Shown: positions 1 through 10,203 of the stretch, piece by piece
Layout of the letters: each line of letters starts with the position of its first letter
Numbering within the stretch: position 1 is the stretch's first letter
From: Paramacrobiotus richtersi
Taxonomy: Eukaryota > Tardigrada > Eutardigrada > Parachela > Macrobiotidae
Direction: 5' to 3'
Length of the DNA stretch: 23,109 nucleotides
Assembly (NCBI GenBank): GCA_034698045.1
Contig: JAQGAU010000864.1
Coordinates: 1-23,109, forward strand
Translations under genes and position numbers: made by a program
Notes under the pieces: generated by a model
What the model was told of the DNA's origin: nothing
Databases searched by the model: none
What the model saw: the letters and a program-made list of their open reading frames with translations, nothing else

Positions 1-72
1 ATTCCCTCTGCATACAATGCACGGCGCGCCATAATACCGGTTTGGTAAACAGCGGAATTTATTGTTTGTTAG

Positions 73-3000
73 ATGGTGAGTGTGGCAGCTAGCGATCTTG
101 GCAAGGCCAATGAGTTCGCGACCATCTTCGGGTTCAAGAAAGCCTATGGATCCTATGCGGCCATTGCCAGTGATCCCGATGTTGGTAAGGATCTCTTCAT
201 CATCTTTCCTCTGTTGCTAAAATTACCGCATGCTTATTAATTTGTTAGTATTTTCTTATTTTTAAAAAATACTTTTTCTGTTGTTTTCTTATTTTTGAAG
301 AATTAATTTGTATTATTTCCTGAAATGTTGTATCGGTTTTTTATCGGCATGGTTAATTCTTCGTCTTTTTAAGTAATTTTATTTGTTATTAACTTTTATT
401 TTATTCGTTTTCATTTCATTGTTCTTTGGATTTTTTAAAGGTAGTGTTGCTGTTTTTTTAACGTAATGATTTATTTTCTTCGTCTTCACTGTTCATTTTT
501 GTAGTTTTACTGTTGTTTTTTCAGCTGTGAATTTAATTCCTGATTTTTATATTCGCATTTCAGTTTGAATTTTGAGGATTTTTAGTCCGGCATTTCGTTT
601 CTGAGCTGTGGTTAATCATTTTGAGCTTCGGAGAAACTTGTTATCTCTATAGATGTGGTTTATATCGGAACAATTAACAGTAACCATTATCAACTGGCGA
701 AATTGATGCTGGAAAATGACAAGCATGTTCTGTGCGAGAAACCCGCGACGTTGATGCTGGAACACACTCAGGAGCTGATTGCGCTCTCGGAAAAGAAGAA
801 AAAATTCTTCCAAGAGGTACGCAAATTCGTAATATTGCAAGATATTTCTCGTTGTCAACCTTGAAAGTTTGTGCTTTTTTTATTCAGCATAATGTGAGGC
901 ATTTTTTTCTGTTTATTAATTTTTTACTGAACGGTGTGAAACAGGGAGTTCGACGGTCCGGTTTAAAAAAAGAAAGCTCCAATAAAAAGAACAGTAACGA
1001 TGGATTTATAAAATGCAGTTTAATGAAACATCAATTCAGCGGAAATTTTGTTTTTCAAAATTTTCACAGTGTGAAGTACTGTGCAGTGTACAGCCTATCG
1101 TTTTTCTGAAAAATGTGTTATTATGATGATAAAATTAAATTAAAAACGGTACAGTTAAATTTGAATTGAATTAAATTAAAGTAAAGTAAAAAACAAACAT
1201 ATGAAATTATAAAATTATAAATAAAAAAATTATCGATTAGATCTTGATTGAAACAATGTGATGATTGATTTGATAGGCTGTCTGGAGTCGTTTCTTCCCA
1301 TCGTATCACAAACTTCGCGAGACACTGAAGAACCGTTCCATCGGGGATGTGCGTCTGGTATCGGTGCAGTTCGGGTTTAATGCGCCGCACGTGGATCGTC
1401 TGGCGCGCAAGGAGCTGGGCGGCGGTAGTCTGGTCGACATTGGCGTGTACTGTATCCAGTTGATCTTGGCGGTGTATGGGCCGGAAATGCCGGAGATTGT
1501 CAAAGCTGTCGGCACTTTAAATCAAGAAGGTATGGAATGCAGCAGCAAAATCACCATTTCAGCCGAAAAAATTCATGTTGTTTAAACAGACAGTTTATAC
1601 AATGAAGAAAAAAATAGATATTTTTTAACCCGAATTAAATTTTTTTTATAGAAATGTTATATTTAAAACCTTTGTTTTTATTAAAATCAATATTAATTCA
1701 TTTTTATATTTGCATATTATTGCTACTTTTTTGTTTTCGTTATTAAAATTATCATTGTGATAGATTATGGTCTGATTACAACGTATATTTAATTAGCAAA
1801 TTACTGTGATATAATAAAAATAATCTAGCACAATGGGGAAGCTGTACAATGCAATTTTAATTTATGGAGAAATATAAGCAGCGATTTCATCAGTTTTATG
1901 GTTCCTTGTCGCTGGCGAAAAATATTCTCAAATAAATCAGAAAAAAAATCAGTGGATATTTGTTCCATTGCAGGTTGTGATATGAGTGTCAATGCGGTCC
2001 TGCAGTGGAAGGACGGTCGTTCAGCGCAGTTTGCCACGACATTCCTGGCTGATCTCCCCAGCGAAGCGTGTATTTACGGCAGCGAGGGCTCGATCAAGGT
2101 ACCGGCATTCTTATCGACCATACTATCTGCATTTCTCGTTTGCCGTTTGATTGCATAATTATCACACAATGAATCTCTTATCAGCTGGATAGTTATTATT
2201 TACAACTGCGACCAACAACAGAAAACTTGGCCATAATAAATATGTTCATTTGCGTTAGCACAGAGCGAAGTATCACAATGTGAGTTAAAAAAACTTTTGA
2301 AATTAATAAATTGGAAATTTATTGAAAACTATCATGACAAAATACTTTGTGGATAATCCTGTTACTAATTAAGACATAATTAATTAACTGAGCATTTATT
2401 AACAAATATTACGAAAAAGTACTTGTTTGGATAATTCTATTACTAATTAAAACATAATTAATTAACTGAGCATTTATTGGAAATTATTACGAAAAAGTAT
2501 TTTTGTGGATAATTCTGTTAGTAATTAAAACATAATTAGTTAACTGAAAATTTATATATATTATTACGAGAAAGTACTTCCGTGGATAATTCTATTACTA
2601 ATTAAAACATAATTAATTAACTGAGCATTTATCGAAAATTATTACGATAAAGTACTTATGTGGATAATTCTATTACCTAGCTAATTAGATTGTGCAACAT
2701 GAGATTCGTAAAAATGGACGACAGCGAACATGGTACAAAAGAAACAAAAAAAAACGATAGATGAGCAAATTGTCTGTACTTTATTTCTTACAATATTATC
2801 ATAAAGCGATCGAATCCACTTCTGTCAAAAATTGAAAAAATAAAACCCTGATATTTGATTAGCTGCCACGCCCCTTCTGGTGCACCACCGACTGCCACGT
2901 CACCGAGCTCCGCGACGAATCCACCGGGCCGAAATCCCACACGGCCCAGAAAACCGCCCACGAGCAGAAACACAGCTTCCCCCTGCCGGTGACCACGCAC

Positions 3001-3213
3001 CCCCTGGTCTTCGAGAACGGGGCGGGGATGGTGTACGAAGCCCAGGAGGTGCGCCGTTGCATCCAGAATGGTCTCCTGGAGAGTCCCTTCATGACCCATC
3101 AAGAGACGCTGACCATCGCCACCATCCAGGATCATGTCAAACGACAGATTGGGCTGTCGTATGATGAGCTGTATGTCGATGGGGGGCTGAAGATCACCAA
3201 GGCGGTGCCGTGA
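73..3213 (+). CDS. DHDH: Trans-1,2-dihydrobenzene-1,2-diol dehydrogenase (dihydrodiol dehydrogenase), 5'-partial
   Basis: Exons read 73-184, 653-816, 1277-1529, 1974-2098 and 2863-3213 (TGA at 3211-3213), all with AG/GT borders and matching phases, giving 334 residues. The protein belongs to the GFO/IDH/MocA NAD(P)-dependent oxidoreductases. Family members oxidise trans-dihydrodiols of aromatics with NADP+ in the cytosol, and some also oxidise sugars. Visible marks, numbered from the first exon seen: a Rossmann segment VAASDLGKANEF near 4-15, the nucleotide-site motif VLCEKP at 63-68, AVWSRFFP at 93-100, the catalytic-region motif GGGSLVDIGVYC at 140-151, and FENGAGMVYEA near the C-terminus. 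These line up with human DHDH along its length. The first ~28 residues (start Met and first Rossmann strand) are missing, because the exon opens at an AG acceptor and its ATG aligns inside the family. The C-terminus runs about 25 residues past the human one. Exons are much more GC-rich than introns. Identification is firm; the substrate is inferred. Confidence 0.93.
185..652 (+). other. DHDH intron, T-rich
   Basis: This 468-bp intron separates two DHDH exons. It starts GTAAGG, ends in a TCTATAG acceptor and is very T-rich on the + strand. I see no gene or structured element inside it. Confidence 0.85.
817..1276 (+). other. DHDH intron
   Basis: Intron of 460 bp, donor GTACGC, acceptor TTGATAG. 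AT-rich, with short runs of alternating AAATTA around 1130-1230. No coding signal is seen. The same GTACGC donor type recurs in cys7 and cys9, which supports its use as a donor in this genome. Confidence 0.85.
2099..2862 (+). other. Last DHDH intron, carries a minisatellite
   Basis: Intron of 764 bp with donor GTACCG and acceptor TTGATTAG. It is the longest DHDH intron in the window and nearly half of it is the 78-bp tandem array listed separately. Confidence 0.85.
2313..2683 (+). repeat. 78-bp minisatellite, about 4.7 copies
   Basis: The phrase GGATAAT(T/C)CT recurs at 2351, 2429, 2507, 2584 and 2662, a period of 78, 78, 77 and 78. Each unit continues with a TTACTAATTAAAACATAATT block, then TAACTGAGCATTTAT, then ATTACGAAAAAGTACTT. 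Copies are roughly 85-95% alike by eye. The array sits inside a DHDH intron and is AT-rich, so it has no coding potential. Confidence 0.93.
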
Positions 3214-3886
3214 AGATTTCCCCTGGGATGAGCGGATTGGGAGGATCGGTAGCTGGGGAATTTTTTCAATGATTTGGGCTGCTTTGTTGGCTTGTACTAA
3301 TTCGGTCAGAAATTTATTTTAATATTTAATTAAATTTTTTGTGATTAATTTTTTATGGATTCGTGATTTTACTAGAATTGCTTTATGTTTCTTAACTGCT
3401 TTGTGCTTCTGTGGTGGCATTAAAATTCATAATTTGCTGAATTTATTGTCGGAATTACCTTTCAATGATTGGGCTGCTTTAATGGCTCTTATTATTCGGT
3501 TAAGAAATTATTTTAATATGGATTAGTTATTTGTGAATTGTTTCTTTTGTTTTCGTGATTTTCCTGTAATTTCCTTCGCGTTTCTTTAATTTATTTTAGC
3601 GGTGGCATTAATATTCATAATTTTTTGAAGCTATTGTCATGATTATTATGAGTGATAGCAGGCTTATTTAATTCAACGGGCTAGCTTTTATCGAGCGTGC
3701 AGCTTGGATTTCGCATAAAATTAACGAGCAAAAAAACATCAGCAAGGTGTTAGCAAACGGAAGAACCTGTCAGGCATGTTTAAAAAAACGAAAAACGCAC
3801 ATTTTCTTAGAAAATAATAAAAAAAACTTATGAGTAAACAGCGTTGTGTAAGATCCAACCAGGAAGGCCAGCGGTAAAAGCAGGGT
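3214..3886. other. Spacer between DHDH and cys2 with an old tandem duplication
   Basis: Convergent intergenic spacer between DHDH (+) and cys2 (-). The only structure I see is a diverged tandem duplication of about 190 bp (listed separately). Several ATTAAA-like sites lie 100-130 bp after the DHDH stop, but none is a clear poly(A) signal. Confidence 0.6.
3267..3650. repeat. Diverged tandem duplication, about 190 bp x 2
   Basis: Copy one spans 3267-3462 and copy two 3463-3650. Matching landmarks are CAATGATT(T)GGGCTGCTTT at 3267 and 3463, AGAAAT-TATTTTAATAT about 50 bp on, and GGTGGCATTAAxATTCATAATTT at 3413 and 3601. The offset falls from 196 to 188 through small indels, so the duplication is not recent. 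Confidence 0.85.
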
Positions 3887-5260
3887 TTATTGCTGATCGA
3901 AATAGGTGATTTCGTCGTCGGCGGTGTGGTTATCTTGGATGCCAGCCAGTGAGTGTTGTCCTTGTAGATTTCGGTAGATACGGGCGTGAATGTACTTGGC
4001 GTTGGATCCCTCTCCGACACGGATCTGCACATTTGCATTTAGTTAAAACCGGACAATTTTACTTAAATACAGTTTGACAACTTGCAGATAACGATACAAT
4101 TTTCAACACAAATTAATGAGCAAATTAATATAAAATTATGTGGTTTATTTACATCTAACAACTTTGATTCATAATCTAATTAATCGTATATTCTCTGAAA
4201 CGTGACACTAGTTATAATAATTAAACTAAGAATTTAAATAAAAAACATACAAAACTTACAATTGTTAAAAATTAAATTGTAATTATTTAGTTAATATTCA
4301 GTTATCATCATTATCTGTACCTTGACGAAAAAGTTCGTTCCAGCAACCACTTGTGTGCCGTATGTAACGGGCGTCAGTGGACTGTTGGCATCCAACTTGG
4401 CGCTAGACGCGATGGCACTTTGAACCTGCAAAACAACAAATTATTACAAATACAAAGTTCGCATGGCTGGAGCCTGTTTTCCAGGGAATGTTTACAGAGT
4501 GAATCAGCAATTTCTTGACTTTTTATCCGAATCCGTTTGGATTACCGAGTTTCTGTCTATTAATAATTGTCATGTACAATGCAGATTATTGGCATTAAAA
4601 TCAAAAACTGGTTCTAGACTAGTAACAAAAAACTGAGACAGGTATAAGCAAATAGGCAACAGTACTTTTGTACAGTTTTCTTTGTTTTACTTTATTCTAA
4701 CACAGTAACTGTGAGAAACACTCATTATGTTCCCAAGCAGCTTTTGCGCTACAAATAAAACTCCAATCTCGACATTCGGATTCCGATGAGAAATGTCTAA
4801 GTACTGAACTGTTTACAAAAACCTGAATTTTGAAGATTATTAGTGCTGCTGGTCTTTCAAGTTTTAACTGTAAACTGTACTTGTATGCTACGGCATCATT
4901 ATCCTATCGAGAAGAACCATCTATCGTAGAATTCTATTCTATGACAATTTAATGAATTTATCACTGTTTTACTCTTGCTGTCATGTTGTGAAAATTTTGT
5001 GTACTCACGGCTCGAACGGCCTCCTTCACATGATCATCAGCTGGTTTCGACGCTCCCAGTCCTCCAACTCGGTGGCCAGCATCAGCCATTGCGAAGAGTA
5101 TGCAGGTGAACAATCTAACGAAACAAACAACAATCAAGAATAAGTATGGTCCCAGAAGTGCAGCAAATGACAGTGCTAATCACAAAACAGCATATGCAAG
5201 CAATGCGTGCTGGAATTGAGCGCCGTAGGCGATTTCTTACAGCAAGATAATGGACTGCAT
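3887..5260 (-). CDS. cys2: secreted stefin-type cysteine protease inhibitor (subfamily A)
   Basis: Four exons on the minus strand: 5241-5260, 5009-5114, 4321-4425 and 3887-4024 (stop 3887-3889), 122 residues. Predicted role: inhibits papain-family (C1) proteases by wedging an N-terminal trunk and two hairpin loops into the active-site cleft. Residues 1-19 are a hydrophobic signal peptide ending Met-Ala-Asp-Ala. VGGLGASKP follows (Gly24-Gly25 trunk), then QVVAGTNFFVK (67-77) and the stefin-like end DDEITYF. No cysteine remains in the mature chain, so it is stefin-like, not a disulfide-bonded type 2 cystatin. An internal ATG at the mature N-terminus could give a cytosolic form, but the signal reading matches the other copies exactly in exon sizes and phase. 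This is the most canonical member. AATAAA overlaps the stop codon (3886-3891). Confidence 0.9.
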
Positions 5261-5352
5261 GACTGTTCCGTTTCGTACAGATTAGTAAGCTGATGATTCC
5301 ACTGAACTAACTAATAATTATAACTTACAGTTGTGTTTTCAAGGATTGTCAG

Positions 5353-5360
5353 GTTATATA
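5353..5360 (-). promoter_or_regulatory. TATA box of cys2
   Basis: TATATAAC on the minus strand, about 93 bp before the cys2 ATG. The spacing matches the TATA-like boxes of six other array genes. Confidence 0.7.
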
Positions 5361-7731
5361 GTTTTTCTTTATTGTATTTACAGAAAACTGTGATAAAAAT
5401 CTAGCATTCGAGTACAAGCGCAAAGCGTAACTGCTCTCGCAGTTGTGTTCGGTGTTCAGTCGACGGTATAGTACAGGGAATTGTGTTCAACAACATACTT
5501 TTGTACTGTATCAGGCGTACAGCATTCGTACAGCGCAAGGCGCAACATTTTTATTTTTGTACGCTTTTTGTCAGTTTCCACCACCGATCAAATTTCCCAT
5601 TAATTTTGATGACTTTCTCACTACTTCCGGTGTCCGTTATATGTAACAGCTAGACACTCATACTACTGTCTGTTCAAAGTACAATACATCACTTACACTA
5701 GTGTACGTACAAAGCGCACGAATGAAAACTAATCATATTTATGAAAAGAAAACTGCATATTATTAAACAAAAGGAAAAAAATCCATATAACCACATTATG
5801 CATTATTATTTCGTTGTTATTATCATTATGCCGCCACAGTAGTCAAACTCTCTTGTAGAACAGACTACAGTACATTGCATATTCAGAATTTTTTGGTTTT
5901 TATAACTCTTTTGGTCAAATTTTCAAACATAAAATGAGATAAAAGCAATAACTTCCGGTTTCGAAAATTGACCATAAGTAGTTTAAACGTACCGAATTCT
6001 TCACAATTAAACAGAGTAGTACAAAAATATCGGTATAGTATACAATTTGTACTACTTGCGTACCGACATTTCATAAAAACTACCGGTACACACCACGAAA
6101 GTAAAGAATGTGTGTTAACTGCCGAAACCGATTCCATGCAGGCATATCACCGCTGAAGGGAAAACTAATTGTAATTATATGTTAAAAGTGCTTTCTAACT
6201 ATATTACTAATAGCACTTGATTATAAATCACAATAATGTTATACTCTGCATACCGAACCTTCATGTTATCCATTGTCAGTGCAGTGTACTGGTGCAGAGG
6301 TACTGCAGAACTACGTATGCAAAAATCAGCTGCAAAACATTTTTTGACGAATCTGTTAATTTTATAATAGTAGTTTATTGTCCTGTGCAACGGGGCGAGG
6401 CCCCCTCGAGGCAACAGACAGCGGCAACAATGGCGAAAACAATCAAAATCATACAGTCAACATGATCCGTGTGGTCAACATGGTTCATGTCATAATGATT
6501 CTACAGTAATAACATAATTAACGCGTAGATCGGTCAGTTTGAGGTCGTACGTCCAATCGACGTCTCGAATTGTGGTTGGTCTTTGAATGTCATTAATTAC
6601 CTGAAGTACGGTAACAACATGAAGAAGGAATTATCAGTGGGTCCACACGACACAACATTCTGGTAATTTTCTTTTGTGAATACTGAATAAGAAGCCAATA
6701 GGGAACTTTCGAAATTCTGTGCAGTGTCAAAATTAAGCAGTGCGTCCAAGTGCTGGGACTGCTAACGCCACTGCAACTGGTCACGGCAAATCACCTTTCG
6801 AAACGCTCGTGACACTGCTACATTCTTGATCTGGCTTCGCTTTTCAAAATAAATTTTAAATCTGCGAAACTCTTTTTGTCATATTTGGATGGTTCATAGA
6901 AGATGAATGTGTCACTGCGAGATTTACTACTGCGTGTCTTTACTACTGAGTGTGTCACGTGCGAGCCAGAAATAGTGATATTCACCGTATCCACGACTTT
7001 CCAAACATGAGCATTGGAGTCGTGAACAAATTGTAATCTCCGAGCATTTGTGGAGATTGCGCGCAGGCAAATCCCACCAAAGTAAATATTTACAATTAAT
7101 TGTAAAGATTTTTAAAGAATAAGCAGCACTTATTATTAATAATGGCTTTATGAGAATAAGCAATATGTCTTTATGAGATACATGTGTTCATCGCTACGAA
7201 ACGACTCATCTGCCCATTCCGCTCGAAATTCGGGCAAGTCGATAAAGAAAAATGCCGTTAGTTTTAGTATATGTAATTCTTGGTTTAGCTTGTCGTTTGA
7301 ATATTACGACATTGGTGACATATTAACACAGAAAAACATATTCCTGTACCGGAAATAATATACTTGCTATAGTAGCTTGGGTTTTGTACTTTGTACTGCT
7401 GCCGACTGCGCACCTTTATCGACCGATAAAATCGCACTCTTTACCTTTATAATTAGATAAATTTCTGCACTTGGTTTCTGGCAGTTGTTCCTTTTATTTT
7501 GCCGGACAAGGTTTAGTGCACCTTGCCCGATTTCCGATCCAGACTCAGACACTGCAGTATAATACTGACGTTGCTGTTGCGGCTGGGTCAGGAATACCGA
7601 AACCGAGCCAGCCGGCGATTCATTCTGCTAGAATGGATGGAATTTCCATAATTCACCTTGAGTCCGTTGCATTCGGCTCGATATTCCACGAGGCACCTCA
7701 GCCGTTGGCAGCACCGCTACAGTCAACTCTA
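5361..7731. other. 2.4-kb spacer without a recognised gene
   Basis: Divergent spacer between cys2 (-) and cys3 (+). I read both strands for cystatin exons (QxVxG block, Gly-Gly trunk, short ATG exon) and found none. Open frames here are short, lack splice-consistent partners and show no family motif. Minor structures are a GC-rich patch near 6390-6410 with a small CGAGG/CCTCG hairpin, and repeated GTACA...GCGCA phrases at about 5412, 5527 and 5706. Confidence 0.6.
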
Positions 7732-7957
7732 ATTGCACACAATCTGATCATCAATCAAAAGACGAGAACGTTGAAGGAGCGAACCTTAATTTGCAAAACC
7801 GGCTTTTTTCAGATGATCGCATAAGAGCACACAATTAATTGACTTGGACTGCGGCATTGTAGTTGCACGTATAAAATCAGATTAGTCGACGGCATAACGA
7901 TCAGCTGTGTCTGCATTTCGTCTGGCATTCGATAAACTCCTGTTAACGTTTGTTAAT
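7732..7957 (+). promoter_or_regulatory. cys3 promoter module (shared with cys4 and cys9)
   Basis: The 226 bp before the cys3 ATG are homologous to those before cys4 (from 9975) and the cys9 pseudogene (from 19159). Shared landmarks are an ATTGCAC phrase, CGAGAACxxxxxAAG, AACCTTAATTTGCAAA, CCGGCTT, CAGATGAT(C/T)GCAT, the TATA region, and TC(G/A)TCTGGCAT about 30 bp before the ATG. TATAAAA at 7870-7876 lies 88 bp before the ATG. Confidence 0.75.
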
Positions 7958-8831
7958 ATGGCGTCCATAATGTTGTATCTGTAAGTGCGCTTCGTATATT
8001 GTTACGGATTACTGGTGTCTGGTGCGTCCTGTTGATATTTCTTTACTTCTGCTATGAGTATGATTTGCGGGCTTCGATTCCACTTAAGAATCCTTGAGAT
8101 ATCCGGAAAAAGTACCCTACGTAATGCTGTGAAATATGGTAGTGTTAAATTTTGTTACACTCGCTATATTGCGTTTCAGCGTTTCAGTTCTGTTGGTTGC
8201 TGGACTGGCCGTGGCCTCGACTCCCATCGATATCAAGGGCGGACTAAGCGAGATCAAACCAATCGGCGCTGAGGCACAGGATGCGTTCGACGCGGTAAAA
8301 AACGGCAACTGCAAAATTAAACCAAACATAAAAATTGTCAATTGGACTTCAGTGTCCCAAGTTTTCGAGAAAATCCGGCCTTTTGCTGATGTAAATGCGA
8401 ATATGGCAGAGTTACGAGTTTAACTGAGCCCCAGTCGATCTTATGCTTCCGCAAAAGCATTTTCTAACGTGAAAGGTACTTTTCGTAAGCAAACGTAGAA
8501 AATAACCGGATTTCTCCTTTAATCGTAGGTGAAGAATGAAGTAGCGGCCAAGTACGCCGCTAAAAAGGTTACCGTCGCGACCTTAATCCCCGAGGAATAT
8601 GCCAGACAAACTGTTTCAGGCACAATGTTTTTCATCAGGGTGCAGTAGTAAATTTGCTACTAGTACATAACTAAAAAAGTCAGTGTTTATGTTAATAATT
8701 TCTAGATACGCGTTACGGTATGGATGGCCGATAACTATATCCACGCAAAAGTTTTGCGCGATACCCATGGACACTTTACCTTGAAGGACACGGAGCAGTC
8801 TGACGCGGCCTCACCTCTGAGGTTTTTTTAA
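7958..8831 (+). CDS. cys3: secreted stefin-type cystatin (subfamily A)
   Basis: Exons 7958-7980, 8180-8294, 8529-8639 and 8706-8831 (TAA), 124 residues. Exon 1 encodes only MASIMLY plus part of Leu8 and splices at GTAAGT. A signal peptide covers about residues 1-21, ending Val-Ala-Ser. The mature chain opens TPIDIKGGLSEIKP, very close to the stefin A trunk (Gly28-Gly29). The protease-wedging loop is QTVSG at 73-77, followed by TMFFIR. The last exon encodes VLRDTHGHFTL, the second loop region, and ends LRFF. The loop has Ser where the other copies have Ala; the x positions tolerate this. There is no cysteine after the signal. Exon 3 (111 nt) is nine bases longer than in cys4 and cys7. A second CAG eight bases into exon 2 could act as acceptor but breaks the frame. 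AATAAA lies at 8997-9002. Confidence 0.9.
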
Positions 8832-9974
8832 ATTATAAATTACGAACTCTGGAGCGGCTTTGAAGGGCTTCCAAAGATTATTTTGGACTTCACAATCAGT
8901 GTGTGTATGTGTTGCTTCTTGCCAAGTCAGTTTGCGAAGTCTTGTTGCACGGTTATGAGGGCCGACTCAATGAAATCCGCTGCTCCATTATACTGAAATA
9001 AAAACTTGCATTTGTTTGTTGAAAAAATAAAATACGGGGAAATCGAGCAAAGCAGCTATTGACGTCAGCTGGCTCCGGTATATTGCCGTATGTACACATG
9101 AATTCGCTGGTACAAAACGACCTTTTTGACCACCTGGTTCGCAACTTTCTCAAGGAAGCTGATAAACAACTATACATGTGCAACAACACAGATAAACAGT
9201 ACAAGCACAAAACAGCAACAAAAACAGAAGTACTATACTAGGGTTTTGCTCTCTTAACTTGTGATACTCACAGTATTAACAATAAAAGCTGTGTATACCT
9301 GGTCAAAAGTTTATTCAACCAGAACTGGTTAAAAGAATTAACGTATGCGACCGCTGAGCTACGAGGCCATGGTTGTTTTGCAAACAAGACTAGTGACTGC
9401 ACCTGGAAACAGGTAAGTATAGCGTTAGTACAAATTGGTACTTCACAAGAGCAAAACTCGTATACCGGAAACAAATACCATTGTGTTGCAGTTGTGTCGT
9501 CTTTGGCTTCGGCGTGGGCTAGCGTCGCTTGGGGTTGTATTTTATACTACTACCGTCCACTCCGTCTTACGGAGTTTTACCGACCGCTATAAACGTGATG
9601 CGTGCTGTATTATTAGCATAAAATCTTTCGTTTCGCGTTTGGGGTGAAAATGCATTGCAAGGTATCACTTGATCCAGCGTCGGTCTTAAAGCCTCGGAAC
9701 CTGTCCGACACCGGTCGACAGTACAGTACTGGCAGTGCTACTACAACGGCGGGGTGTCAGATACGCCGAACTGAGCCGGTGGGTGCACTGCTCAAGCGGG
9801 AATACCGCCAGCTCCTTCCTTCCGGCTCGCTGCTGATTTACTGGGACGACTGGGCCATCACTTGCTGCATGTCAGCAGGTACCTGGACGCACTATAGCTG
9901 GCACCGTACCTAATCGTTTTCGCCAGTATATGACTATTATACTATATGGTACCTTATAGTATTAGTCAGCTCTC
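8832..9974. other. cys3-cys4 spacer
   Basis: The first ~120 bp align with the 3' flanks of cys4 and cys7 (for example CAGTTTGCGAAGTCTT against CATTTTGCGACGTCTT after cys7). The rest is unassigned. A tRNA-like A-box stretch on the minus strand lies near 9311-9367 (listed separately). The open frame at 9644-9913 has no recognisable domain and lies next to the promoter module of cys4; I do not call it a gene. Confidence 0.55.
9311..9367 (-). other. tRNA-like stretch or relic cystatin exon, uncertain
   Basis: On the minus strand GCCTCGTAGCTCAGCGGTCG resembles a tRNA 5' end with an RNA polymerase III A box. About 35 nt on comes GGTTGAATAAA, a poor B box. D- and T-stems do not fold well, so it is not a working tRNA; a tRNA-derived SINE head or tRNA fossil is possible. 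The same bases also resemble the first exon of subfamily B genes (ATGGCCTCG next to a GTCGC), so a relic cystatin exon is the rival reading. Confidence 0.25.
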
Positions 9975-10203
9975 ATTGCACGAAATCTAATGGTTAATCA
10001 ACGACGAGAACACATAAAGTGAACCTTAATTTGCAAACCGGCTTCCCCAGATGATTGCATCAAAAAGCGGTTCACATTCGCGCTGGAGCAGCAGTGCTTT
10101 GTTAGCGCATATAAAATCGGACTATTCGACGGGTAGAAGTCAGTTGTGGTCGCGTTTCATCTGGCATATTAAATAATTAAGTAGATAGAGCCCGTTTGCG
10201 AAT
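9975..10203 (+). promoter_or_regulatory. cys4 promoter module
   Basis: Copy of the module in front of cys3, with AACCTTAATTTGCAAA and CCGGCTTCCCCAGATGATTGC almost unchanged. TATAAAA at 10110-10116 lies 94 bp before the ATG. Confidence 0.75.

Noticed and set aside
1-72. Possible first DHDH exon at the left edge
   Set aside because: None of the three + frames of this stretch gives the expected N-terminal Rossmann strand. It ends in a TTGTTAG acceptor, so it is read as intron.
2788-3135. Long open frame opposite the last DHDH exon (minus strand)
   Set aside because: It is the complement of a GC-rich, well-identified DHDH exon and has no family motif, so it is an antisense shadow.
4321-5114. 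Cytosolic start for cys2 at the internal ATG of exon 2
   Set aside because: The upstream 20-nt exon, its GTAAGA donor, the phase and the TATA spacing all match the other copies, so the secreted form is preferred, though the short form is not excluded.
4952-5143. Plus-strand open frame across cys2 exon 2
   Set aside because: It overlaps a splice-consistent cystatin exon on the other strand and its protein has no recognisable feature.
7471-7824. 117-codon + strand open frame before cys3
   Set aside because: Its right part is the promoter module shared with cys4 and cys9, where the frame is not kept. There is no splice partner or domain.
9644-9913. 89-codon + strand open frame before cys4
   Set aside because: Protein text is unremarkable, nothing matches at the paralogous positions, and there is no promoter or splice evidence.
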